Below, in pieces: positions 21,430-32,305 of a DNA stretch of 64,000 nt. Position 1 is the stretch's first letter, and the number at the start of each line of letters is the position of its first letter. Below the pieces are notes generated by a model. That model was not told the origin of the DNA. It saw only the letters and a program-made list of their open reading frames with translations, and made no database searches. The stretch lies in contig NC_051126.1 of NCBI RefSeq assembly GCF_014839805.1, forward strand, positions 7,386,609 to 7,450,608, in the 5' to 3' direction. The stretch is from Manduca sexta. Its lineage: Eukaryota > Arthropoda > Insecta > Lepidoptera > Sphingidae. The position numbers were made by a program, and so were the translations under genes.

Positions 21430-24400
21430 TTACCAAGCAACGTTATGTCTATCTATTGGTATTTCCCATCTACCACTCCAGTTATTGATGGTACGTTTGC
21501 AGTCTCTTATGACTTCTTCTCGTTCACATCTTCTACTTATGGACCAGTACAAGTAGTTTTGGGGACACCGATGTACAAAGCCTCGTAATGTACCAGATCT
21601 AGATTTTTCACATTTAAGGAATGCGGGAGAGCATTCACTGTTCTTTTCGAAAGGCATATGCCCAATAGTTGAACATTTTTGTGAATCTTTTGTTACCACG
21701 ATCTGTAAAAGAACAAAAGAATCCAAATTAAATCATAATAATATTGATACAATATTTGACTATTGGGTGTCATAATCGTATTGCGTATGCGATACGGTTG
21801 TCGGTTACAAAGCATTGGATTCGATCTCCAGATTGGGCAAAGTAATATTGGCCTTTTCAGAATCTGAAGTCTGAATTTGTGTCTTATTGTCCACTTTACC
21901 GGAATAAAACTTTTGTTAATCCAATTATCCACTAAAATATGACATTATGAATTAATGCAAAATGTAAAAACTTACTAGTTCGGAATATTAAAAGTATTAT
22001 GAATTTGATTATAATTAATAACTTTGTAAGTCTTAAAAGTTGCAAGAAAGATTAAGAATAGAAATTTCTAATATGTATTAAATGAGAAAAATTTATACTA
22101 AGTACTGTTAATGAATTACTCACGGGTTCTTTGTAGTTTGCACCTAATCGTTTAACTCGACGTCTTGAAGCAATTTCACCATCGCATTTCTTTTCAGCCT
22201 TATATTCTTCCACACATTGTATTTTACTTTCGTCATAAATTGTGTTATTGGGACAATTAAATACCGCGACCTTTACTTCGTGACTATCGTCATCTTCAGT
22301 GCATTGATAAAATAGATTACAATATTTGGGATGTCTTCTAAAAGATGTTGGACACACGAATAAATATTGGCCGTCATCAGTATCTGGACATGAAGATGAA
22401 TTGGAATTATTTACAGTTGTTGTTTCTGTCTGATTTTCAGTCGTTGTAGTTTGTACTGATGACTCAGTTGTGGTAGATCCAGTTGTTGATTCATCGGTTG
22501 TTAAAGTTGTTGTCGAGTCTGTTGTTGTACTAGAATTTGTTGACTCTGTCGTTCCTTCACTTTCAGTAGTAGATTGTTGAATCGTACTCCCTATTGTTGT
22601 AGACTCTTCAGTGGTGTATTGTTGCGTTGTCGTTTGCTCACTTGTAGTAGATTGTTGAGTTGTCGTCTGTTCACTAGTAGTAGATTGTTGAGTTGTTGTC
22701 TGTTCACCAGTAGTAGATTGTTGAGTTGTTGTCTGTTCACTAGTAGTCGATTGTTGAGTCGTCGTTTGTTCACTTGTAGTCGATTGTTGAGTTGTTGTTT
22801 GTGCACTAGTAGTCGCTTGTTGAGTTGTCGTCTGTTCACTAGTAGTCGATGGTTGAGCTGTCGTTTGTTCACTTGTAGTCGATTGTTGAGTTGTCGTCTG
22901 TTCACTAGTAGTCGATTGTTGAGTTGTCGTTTGTTCACTTGTAGTCGATTGTTGAGTCGTCGTTTGTTCACTTGTAGTCGATTGCTGAGTTGTTGTTGGT
23001 TCATTTGTGGTAGATTGTTGAGTAGTGGTGTTTTCATTTGTAATAGTGGTTGACTCGGTAGTATTTTGCGGTTGCTGATTACTGCAATCTCGTGGAGGAT
23101 AAACTGATTCTTCATGATTACATGTATCTAATGCTGGATCCCAAATAGTACCTTCACCACATTCGAAAAAGTAGACAGAGAATTTTTCACCTTTGCCGTC
23201 CCAGTCAACACATCTATAGAATTTTTTACAATCACTTGGATCAGGGTAGTACCCTGCTTTATCACATGTAACATTTTTGTTACCAGGTTTTTTTGAAGTT
23301 TCTTCTTGGGTGCAATTAGTGGAACTTTCCGTTGAACTCGCTGTGCTTCCAGAAGCCAGTGTCGTTGTTGTACTACTAGAACTTGCTGTCGTTGTTGATT
23401 GAGTGTTCTGTGTTACTGATGTAGAAGTAGAAGTCGTTCCAGAAGTTGTAGTTGTGCTTTCCGTTGTTTCACCATGACCTTCGGTACACGAAGGATTAAC
23501 AACGTCATGAGGATGATTACACGTAAGCAAATCTTGATCCCATAGAGTACCTTCGCCACAATTGAAATCATATTTTGTAAAACCACCTTCACCGTTATCG
23601 ACACATCTATAAAATTTGTTACAGAACTTCGTGTTTCCGAAAAAGCCTTCATTTTTACAGGTATCTTTACTTGCCCCATTTTCCGTATCCTTGGATTCTG
23701 TAGTTGACGATTGCGTTGTACTAGTAGTACTGCTTTCCGCTGTTTCAGATATTTCGTCATGTATCACAGGTTCTGTTTGATTATTAGGTTGGTAAGATCC
23801 TTGACACCTATTAACAAAGCTATCATGATTACAAGTTTGTAAGTTTGTATCCCAAGCTGTTTTATCTCCACAAATAAATTCGTTCTTCGTGTACCCACCA
23901 TTATTTGGTACACATCGATAATATTTTTTGCAATCATCTTTATCAGCATAAAATCCTTCAGATTGGCAATCTTCATTAATTATTTGAGGTGCCTTAGTGT
24001 TTTCAGTGTGATAATTGTCATCATTTTTATTTGTAGTTTGAATGTGAGTCGTAGTAGCACTTGATGCAGTGTTTGGTTGAGTGGTTATTTCCGTAATTAT
24101 TTGGGACTTCGTAGTCCATTCACTTTGCGCGTGACAAAAAGAAGATCCATCATCATGGTCGCAAGCCAACAATTTTTGTACCCAAACTGTACCTTCTCCA
24201 CAAGAAAAGTCATATTTTGTAAATGTTCCTTTACCATTATCAACACATCGAATAAATTTCCTGCAGTCTTGAGGATTGGCATGAAATCCTTCTGACATAC
24301 ATTCATAAGATCCTGGTAAAATATTTTCTGTAGATGTTTGTTGTGATGTATTTTCTTTTTGAGTAGATGTTTGGTGAGGTTGCTTAGTCGATGTGGTAGT

Positions 24401-27400
24401 ATATAAATTATCATTTTCTTGTGACTTATCAGGTTGACTAGAATCTTCGGTAAAACTCGATGAACAATTGTTGCTTTCTGCTTTATGCACACACGTTGTT
24501 TGTTCTTGATCCCAAATAGTACCTTCGCCACAAGTGAATTCATACTTGTTATATCCCCCTTTACCATCATTTACACAGCGATAAAACTTTTGACAGTCAC
24601 GTAAATCTCCGAAAAATCCTTCTGAGCGACACACCACCCCGATGCTTTGAGGTGTTTTAGTTGAGGAGTCAGGTGTAACTCCCAGACTTGTACTTGTCAA
24701 TGTAACAGTAAGTTTTGTGGTAGTTTCCTGCTCGTCGTTTACGTGTTGCGGTTCTTTAGTGACAATAGAATTTCCATGTCCTTTGCAAGGGTTTTCTGAG
24801 GAAGCATGGTCACAAGCTTGGATAATTTGATTCCAGTAAGTCCCTTCTCCACAAGTGAACTCATATTTATTGTACCCTCCGTGTCCATTATTTACACACC
24901 TATAGAATTTTTTACAGTCTTTTTTATCATTAATAAATCCTTCCTTTTCACAGTTGTCAGAAATTGCATTATCATAGGCGCTATCAGTTGTAGTTGTTGC
25001 TTTTTCTGTTGAGGAGGAAACATGTTCCGATGAAGTAATTGGCATGGTTTCTGAAGTACTGTCATTAATATCATGTATAGTCTCATTTCTAACTCCACAC
25101 TCTTTAACGGCCCATGCATGGTTACATGCTTCTATACTCTGATCCCAAACCGTACCTTCACCGCATTTATATTCGTACTTGATAAAACCACCTTTACCAT
25201 CATTAACACATCTATAAAATATTTTACAATCACTTTCGTCTCCAATGAATCCATCTTTTTTACAATAAGAGGATGTGATTGGGGTTGATGTTATAGTTGT
25301 CGTTGTTTGAGTAGTTTTACTATACCCATCTTCGTTTTCAGGGTATCCTGGTGTAGGATATCCGTGTACTGGTTTTTCCTCACTCATGGTTACGTTGTAT
25401 GCAGAGGTTGTTGCTATACCATGGTCATCCTCGTAATAACCGCCGCATCTTTCTACTGCCCCTGCATGGTTACATGCTTCTATTTTCTGATCCCAAACAG
25501 TTCCTTCACTACAAGTAAACTCATATCGAATAAACGACCCATCTCCTTTATCTACACATCTATAAAATCTTTTACAATCTGATGTATCACCAATAAATCC
25601 ACTTTTTTTACAAGTACTACTATTTATATCAGAAACTGTTATTTTCATAGTAGATGTTGATTTTTGAGTAGATAAACTAATGTCGTTGTCACTTTCTGGC
25701 ATATTATACCCACCTTCATTTTCCTCGTCAATAATTACAGGTTTCTTTTGAGTTGTTGCCTCAGTAGTACTAGTTGTACTAATTGAAATACCATTGTCTT
25801 TACAATTGACTGCCCACGCATGATTACAACCTTCAATTTTAGAATCCCATGCAGTTCCATCGCCACAAGTAAATTCGTAACGAATATAAGTTCCATTCCC
25901 ATTATCAACACATCTATAAAACTTCTTGCAATCATTATTATCCCCCATAAAGCCATTAGATTGGCATTCATTTCCGACATTTTGATCCCGTGGAGGTACT
26001 GTCGATTTTGTCGTTGATGGTGATGATGGCTCGTTATGAATACCATAACCCGTATCAAAATCGTTGTATTTCGTTGTTAAATAACTTTCTGAAGAAGTGG
26101 TATAGAGACTAGTTGTTAGTTTTGAAGTTGTTGTGGTGGGTTTTATGGAAGTAGTTTCAATACTAGTTGATTGCACATTTCCACCACATCGTTTAACAGC
26201 CCATGCATGATTACACGCACCAATATCAGCGTCCCATAACGTGCCCTCATTGCATTTAAATGTATACTTTGTGTAACCGCCCTTACCATTTTCAACGCAA
26301 CTATAAAATATTTGACAATCTTTAGCATCGCCTACAAAACCACTCGATACGCATTCAGTATCAACATGGTGTATTATTTCTGTTGTAGGTTTCGTTACAC
26401 TTACGGACGATGAAGTAACGTGATTGTTATTATAACCAGTATCATCAAAGTCTTCAGGCTGAGTTACTTCAGTAGTGGAAGAACTATAAATTTCAATAGA
26501 TTTATTGGTTGTTGTAGAATAAGTATATGTAGTCGACAAAGGCGATAAAATAGTAGTTGTTTCCTGACTAATAGGACGAGAAGACATACTTCCGCATTCT
26601 TTAACAGCCCATGCATGATTGCAGCTTTCTATGGATTGGTCCCATAACGTACCTTCACCACATGAGAAGTCATGTCGAATAAAACCTCCTCTACCATTGT
26701 CAACGCATCTATAGAACTTCTTACAATCATTTGAATCAGCCATAAAACCACTTTGTGAGCACGTATTATTCACGTTTGGCTTATTTTCGGTGACTTTTTG
26801 ACCTTGAGTTTTAGTTGATTTAGTTGTCGGTGTTGTTGATTCGGTTATTTGAACCTGTGATTGACTTGATTGTTTCGAATGATCAATTTGAACTTGTGTC
26901 TGTACAACTTCATTGCCATAACTAATCTGAGTTTGTGATTGGCTAACAGCGGCCCCATAGCTTATTTGATTTTGGTTTTGTTTATTGTTATCCTTATCGC
27001 TCTTATTTAATCGATCACCATAGTTTATTTGTGTTTGATTCTGTATTATAGGATTATTACTAATTTGCGTTTGACTTTGATGTACTTTAGTGCCGTAGGA
27101 AATTTGTAACTGATTTTGAATAGTCTTATCAGATTCCTTAGGAGAACTCACTGTGCTATTTACCATTGCATTCACATTAGCCGTTGACGCTCCGAGAATT
27201 GTGTTAGACCCAATAGAACCATGCATGTTATGATTCTGAGTATTACTTCTTCCACATCTACTTCTTTTGACAGCCCATGGGTGATTACAAGATTGTATGT
27301 CATCATCCCATATTGTTGGTTCACTGCATGAAAATTCAAATTTAGTGAATCCACTTCGTTGGTTACCAACACATCTATAAAATTTGTGACAATTGACACT

Positions 27401-28712
27401 ATCTCCCATGAAACCATCGGTGGTACATATATCCTCATGAGTATTCTGTTGACTATTAGGAAATGAAGATGATGTGACTTGAAGGTTATTTGCAGATGTT
27501 GAAATCCAAGGGTATGCAGTTATTTCTTTAGGCCCTGTAGAAATGGGGCGAATGGTTGTGGATGTCGAACTTTGCCATTTAATTGTCGTTGGTTTTTGAC
27601 TAATTGTTGGGTGGGCTGGTGCCAGTGATACTTTTACTGTTGTTAGTGGGGTATAAACAGGAACAACAGTACTAATAGGAGAAGGAACTTCTTGTACTTC
27701 ATTGATAACATTAACTTCGTAATGCGGTGAAGTAACTTGTTTTATTCCACCACATTCAGAACGCTTTGTGTTTTGTGGATGATTGCAAACTTCTGTATCA
27801 GGATCATAAACAGTACCAGGAGGGCACCGAAACTGTAAATAATATGATTAATGATTAATATTCGACACGATATTGACCAATGTAACTTTGGCTTTAAGAA
27901 CAGACTAAATTGGAATAAACGCTTTATAATTTAAAGCATACTTTTGTTTTGATTTCTAGACAACCCTACTAATGTTTACCGATTTAAAATACATATATGT
28001 GTCTTACCCCATAAGATATATATTTTCCTCTTCCAGACTTTGTACATCTATAGAAAACGGCACAATCGTTTGGATCTCCCTTGAAACCCTCATCGGTACA
28101 TACGATTGGGTCTGGTCGAACTCCTGAATAAAGTTTAACAAATCTTCCACTACCTCTGGGTTGTCTCATTTCACCTAGAAAGAAATCAATAAATTGGTAC
28201 ATGATTTAGTAATTATATTAGTTTACTCATATTAAACACTCTTCTTCATGATTTATTTCTTAAATCTATAGATGGATCATCAAAAGTTACGTTATACTTT
28301 ATCCCCTAAATAATGTCATGGATATTAAAATGAGGGACAATGAGTGGACATTCGATTCTTTTCTGTAACAATAGAATCGCATAGGTACTGAACACAATTC
28401 CGAACATCGCGACATTAGTACAATGATGATAGTATACTATCCTAAAGATTTATATTCAACAAGGTAGCCACAACATTATACGATTGCGTGCAAAAAAATA
28501 TATTAAGAAACTTTAAGCAATTTTGTATACAATGTGCACCCGATTATAACCTGTTTTGTGTGTAATAAATAAATAAATTATGAGTCTTTTTTTATTATTT
28601 CTTTTTTTCTAGTTGCATTCTATGACTCACCATCATTACTTATATTATATGCGTCGATGATGGAGATAAGTAGTATAACTGGCAAACAGTAACTTATTAT
28701 TATTTGGTTCAT
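21430..28712 (-). CDS. Secreted mucin-like chitin-binding protein with about 15 CBM14 (peritrophin-A) domains
   Basis: Four exons: 28712-28631, 28174-28008, 27832-22124 and 21702-21430, in phases 1, 0 and 0, giving about 2076 residues. Exon 1 encodes a signal peptide (MNQIIISYCLPVILLISIID). From exon 2 onward there are 15 six-cysteine CBM14 units of the form C..xGFxxDxxDCxKFYRCV...GxxKYxFxCGEGTxWDxxxxxCNH. The first is split by intron 2. Thr/Ser-rich linkers, likely O-glycosylated, separate them; one near the C-terminus is a minisatellite. Between domains 2 and 3 lies a Q-rich repeat. RRRVKR precedes exon 4, which carries a degenerate last unit ending in HNVAW. Such proteins bind chitin in the peritrophic matrix of the midgut or in other apical matrices; the tissue is not shown. 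Exon 3 (5.7 kb) holds nearly all domains, unusual for this family. No frame break is seen. Confidence 0.9.
21765..21905 (+). mobile_element. SINE type B fragment in intron 3 of the chitin-binding gene
   Basis: GGATTCGATCTCCAGATTGG and the following GCAAAGTAATATT match the B-box and early body of the type B SINE (47582-47855); the body is partial and diverged. Confidence 0.5.
22614..23030 (-). repeat. Coding minisatellite, 33 bp unit, about 12 copies
   Basis: Within exon 3 of the chitin-binding gene the unit STTSEQTTTQQ is repeated in phase about 12 times with a few substitutions (NEP, TTAQP, ATTSA, STTGE). The 33 bp period keeps the frame, so copy-number change would alter only linker length. 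It lies between the 13th and 14th CBM14 units. Confidence 0.9.
26860..27120 (-). repeat. Q-rich QI(S/N)YG degenerate repeat in the chitin-binding protein
   Basis: About seven copies of a Q-x-Q-I-(S/N/D) motif, several followed by YG, occur at 12-24 residue spacing between CBM14 units 2 and 3 (for example NQLQISYG, NQTQINYG, SQTQISYG). It is distinct from the Thr/Ser linkers elsewhere in the protein. Alternating polar/hydrophobic spacing suggests beta strands, which is inference. Confidence 0.8.
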
Positions 28713-29350
28713 TCTTGCTGTATTTTTAATATTCTTATAACACACGTAGCATGTTTAAACACCGCCCACCAACCTGCGAAAAAAAATGTTACTTTAAATA
28801 TAAGTTACATAAATTTCCTACATTCAATTATGTTGTTGCCTCATACAGGGTCATTTTGACATCGGGGTGCTAAATGAAACTACATACTTATCGTATTGTA
28901 AATAACACTTTAAAATAAGTTACCTGAGCCGTAGATGTAAAATAAAAAAGTGTAAGTTTCGAACAAAATAAATATTAATAAAAAATTATTTTAATTTTAC
29001 ACGCCTTAAAGCCACTACGACTACTTAAGAATTCGTTGCAATGGCAACATTATACTTTCAATCAGAAATACACCCACGCACACGCTATATTCGCATTGAA
29101 CTACAAAATGATAAAAAATCTGAAATCTAAAACTAGGATTTTTCGTGAAAATAGTAATTATTAATGGATAATTTTTGGCTCAATTTCAGCAAAGGTGAAG
29201 AGGAGTATGTGGTTTCATTTAGTAACGCAATGACAAAATAAAGGGTCATACAGGGTATGACTACACTTAATAAAGGATTTTTTCTACCTATGTAGGCATT
29301 TGGCTCAATAATATACCTAAGGGGTCATAGTCGATTTATATATATAAAAT
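28713..29350. other. Upstream region of the chitin-binding gene
   Basis: AT-rich, contains the 5' UTR and promoter of the minus-strand chitin-binding gene. No recognisable core promoter or repeat boundary. Confidence 0.4.
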
Positions 29351-29666
29351 AATATCAGCCCTGTATTATATACTGTCCCATTGCTGGGCACGGACCTCGT
29401 CTACTACTGGAAGGGATTAGGCGTTAGTTCCACCACGCTGGCCTAGTGCGGATTGGTAGACTTCACACACCCTCGAAATTCCTATAGAGAATTTTTCAGG
29501 TATGCAAGTTTCCTCACAATGTTTTCCTTAACCGTTAAAGCAAGCGATAATTCACAAAGAATACACACATAATTGTTAGAAAAGTCAGCGATGTGTGCCC
29601 TTGGGATTTGAACTTGCGAACATTCGACTGGGCAGTCCATTCCACACCGAACTAGGCTATCGCTGC
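29351..29666 (-). mobile_element. SINE type A, nearly complete
   Basis: Reverse-oriented copy: ends in GCAGCGATAGCCTAGTTCGG (read on the minus strand) with body TGTGTGTATTCTTTGTGAAT and tail CAGGGCTGATATTATTTTAT. Same family as 11172-11677 and 57321-57650. Confidence 0.85.
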
Positions 29667-29976
29667 TTCTCTAATAGTCGATCGCAGTCGATTTATTACA
29701 ATATGACAATATAATAAATGTGAATATTGAATTGTGTTATGTGTACCACGTTATATTTACAATACAAAAACATCGGATTGCAGAGCTAATGGTCAATTAA
29801 ATATGCAAATCAAGCATTATGGTCTGCAAACGCTCACATTTCTATTCAATAAACAGTATCAATAAATTAATCCTAATACTCAACCAAACCACGGTACATT
29901 ATTAAAAAGAGTTAAAAAAAGGTAGGTCGCTCGTGGTTGTCGTGGTTGGGACATAGAAATTGTTCTAAGTACTTAC

Positions 29977-30224
29977 CCCCTTATTCATAAACCTTATTTA
30001 TGTAAGGACGGAGCATTGCTGTGATAACAAGTCTGTTTTTCAGTGCATAGACATAGGGCCGTTGTGATTAGCTAATATTGAGATACAACTTTAATCTAGT
30101 CGGCTGTCAGATTAACAAAGCTGAACAAACAGCAAGCTGCGAGATAAACAAAGCTGAGAGACTAACAGACTTGTTATCACCGGAATGATCCGTCCTTAGA
30201 TAAATAATGTTTATGAATTAAGGG
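29977..30224. mobile_element. MITE with AAGGACGGAGCA inverted repeats, copy 2
   Basis: Termini CCCTTATTCATAAA and TTTATGAATTAAGGG are inverted; internal arms repeat AAGGACGGAGCATTGCTGTG / GATCCGTCCTTA. Closely similar to 6704-6968. Confidence 0.85.
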
Positions 30225-30254
30225 GTTAGTGTTTTTTTCGTTATGTATATATAT

Positions 30255-30440
30255 ACTAGCGACCCGCCCCGGCTTCGCACGGGTGCAATGCTGAATATTT
30301 AATGGATGTTATTATTATACATATAAACCTTCCTCTTAAATCACTCTATCTATTAAAAAAAACCGCATCAAAATCCGTTGCGTAGTTTCAAAGATTTAAG
30401 CACACACAGGGACAGAGAAAGCGACTTTGTTTTATACTAT
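30255..30440 (-). repeat. Interspersed repeat tail (GACCCGCCCCGGCTTCGC)
   Basis: Starts ACTAGCGACCCGCCCCGGC, with CAAAATCCGTTGCGTAG and GACAGAGAAAGCGACTTTG further in, a block seen in other copies here (partial at about 54330-54410). Class not determined. Confidence 0.55.
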
Positions 30441-31361
30441 GTAGTGATACATATAGCTATATGTAAGTATACATCACGTACCGCGACAATAAATTATTCT
30501 TTCTTCCTTTTCTTTCTAGGTAATTAGAAAAACTAAAAAACGTATATACTTAGGTATGTCAAGATGTCAAGTTTTGTATGTCAAGGCCGTACGACACAAT
30601 ATCAACGAACTCGCTTAACCTCGTCCTATAAAAGTAATATTCGCAGGCTATGACTGCTTGCCCATTACGACCAATTATAACTATCAGTTGGCCATAAAAA
30701 GAATTCACGATATTTTTCTTACTGACACTTTGATCACTTAAATTGCTTGAAAATAGTGACATGTATTTTCATTTGTAAATTGTAGACTGTTTTCATGTGT
30801 TTTTATTGGGTAGGTAGTAATGTCTAATGTAGGTGTATGGCATTTGTAGCTGTTTTAGATTGTTAATGTAAGTTAACATTATGTATTCCTTTAGATTTAA
30901 CGTAAATTTAAAGTGATTAGATTCAAATTCAATTTTTTCATTTATAATATCGGGTAAATAGGTGCTTTGGTCCGATAAACACAATATGTTCAAGTAAATA
31001 CATTTTATTAATTTTAGCTCTGTATTATTCTCGTATAAGTACCCTTACGTTTAAGAGTAAACATAAATCAGCTAAAATTCATACGTTGTACAGGAGCACA
31101 AAATACAACTATCAAAAGAGAGGGCAGTTACTTTCTTCTACGTAGTTATTTAATATTTATAAAAACTTTAAATATAAATATATTTACACATAAATCTCTC
31201 TTGTTCTCGTCTCGATAACGTCTATTTATGGAGTAAGGCTATAGCGATCATAAGTAGTCATAAGTTATATTAAAAGTATTATAAAAATCGATTATATATT
31301 ATTTGAGTTTATCCATTAGAAACAAAACATACAATATTTTTAATATCCGATATTAAATAAT
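30441..31361. other. Intergenic, no gene seen
   Basis: AT-rich; two short minus-strand frames (30559-30762, 30793-30993) have no coding character. Confidence 0.5.
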
Positions 31362-31429
31362 ACCTTTAATCATAATATTTTGTACACATGCTTGTATAAG
31401 CATCTGTACAAAATATTATGATTAAAGGT
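31362..31429. repeat. Perfect 25-bp inverted repeat with a second hairpin in its loop
   Basis: Arms 31362-31386 and 31405-31429 are exact reverse complements (ACCTTTAATCATAATATTTT...). The 18-base loop itself contains TGCTTGTATAAGCA, a 5-bp stem. A direct copy of the arm end (GATTAAAGGTT) follows at 31441. Possibly a MITE remnant or a small-RNA hairpin. Confidence 0.85.
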
Positions 31430-31995
31430 TATATATATATGATTAAAGGTTAAGTCAAACTTAATAATAAATTACAACAAGAATTAAAATACATAACAGA
31501 TTATCATTCCTTGAATATAAAAGCATGTCCATTCCAGTGCACGATATTGCAACAATTACGAAAATTTCCGACGCATCTTGCCTCATATTTCATGTGGTGC
31601 TGTGAAACCACCCCGGCTCTAAAGGTCACATGTCAACAACCACGCAGCCTTCGTACGAACAGATCGACTTGCACCCGGTTCATTGCCACGAATAATTACA
31701 ACTTGGTGATGTTAAAAATAAGCATGAACAAAAATGCTGCCCGGCACGTCCAGTTTGTTTTTATTCGAAAAAACATTACTAGGATGGCCTGTGACGCGTA
31801 TTATGTGAAGTAAACTGTACCTTCTTTATGTATTATAATGACACGGTATTTACCTAGTTAAATAAAATTAAAGTTAATCGGTTGAATATCTTTAAAAACT
31901 TTCAAGAATAGTCCACATTTTTGCATACAAATTATTTATCGTTATTTACGTGGTCCGACTAGGTTTAATGATAAATTAGTCAATTTATAAAATTA
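31430..31995. other. Intergenic with a long unassigned frame
   Basis: The frame 31511-31813 (100 codons) is in more GC-balanced DNA than its surroundings but shows no domain, no splice context and no homology that I recognise. It may be an exonic or conserved non-coding segment. Confidence 0.3.
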
Positions 31996-32305
31996 CTAGC
32001 TTTTGCTCGCGGTTCCGCCTGCGTTAAAAAATAGGGGATAAAATTCCCGCTACATAATTTCCCGCGATAGAAAGTAGCCTATGTCCTTCGTAGAGTCTCA
32101 AACTATCTCCATACCAAATTCACTCTAAATCAAAAGGAATAAATTTTCCCCGTTTTTACAGCTTTGCTCCTATTGGTAATAGCGTGATGATATATAGCCT
32201 CGATAAATGGGCTTTCCAACACTAAAGCAATTTTTCAATTTGACCTAGTAGTCCCTGAGATTAGCACGTTCAAACAAACAAACTCTTCAGCTTTATATAA
32301 TAACG
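31996..32305 (-). mobile_element. Helitron-like 3' end, truncated
   Basis: On the minus strand it ends ...GGAACCGCGAGCAAAAGCTAG followed by T, like the Helitron at 36107-36850. The rest (AAAGTAGCCTATGTCCTTCG and a reversed GAGATTAGCA) is shared with pieces at 38575-38740 and 63190-63350. No TC 5' end found. Confidence 0.55.

Noticed and set aside
22614..23030. Possible CRISPR-like regular array
   Set aside because: The 33 bp units are adjacent with no spacers and encode the mucin linker in frame.
22574..23115. Long frames on the other strand and in a shifted frame over the minisatellite (159 and 174 codons)
   Set aside because: They are shadows of the 33 bp repeat, which keeps all frames open; composition is Leu/Arg/Ser or Gln/Asn repeats with no start context.
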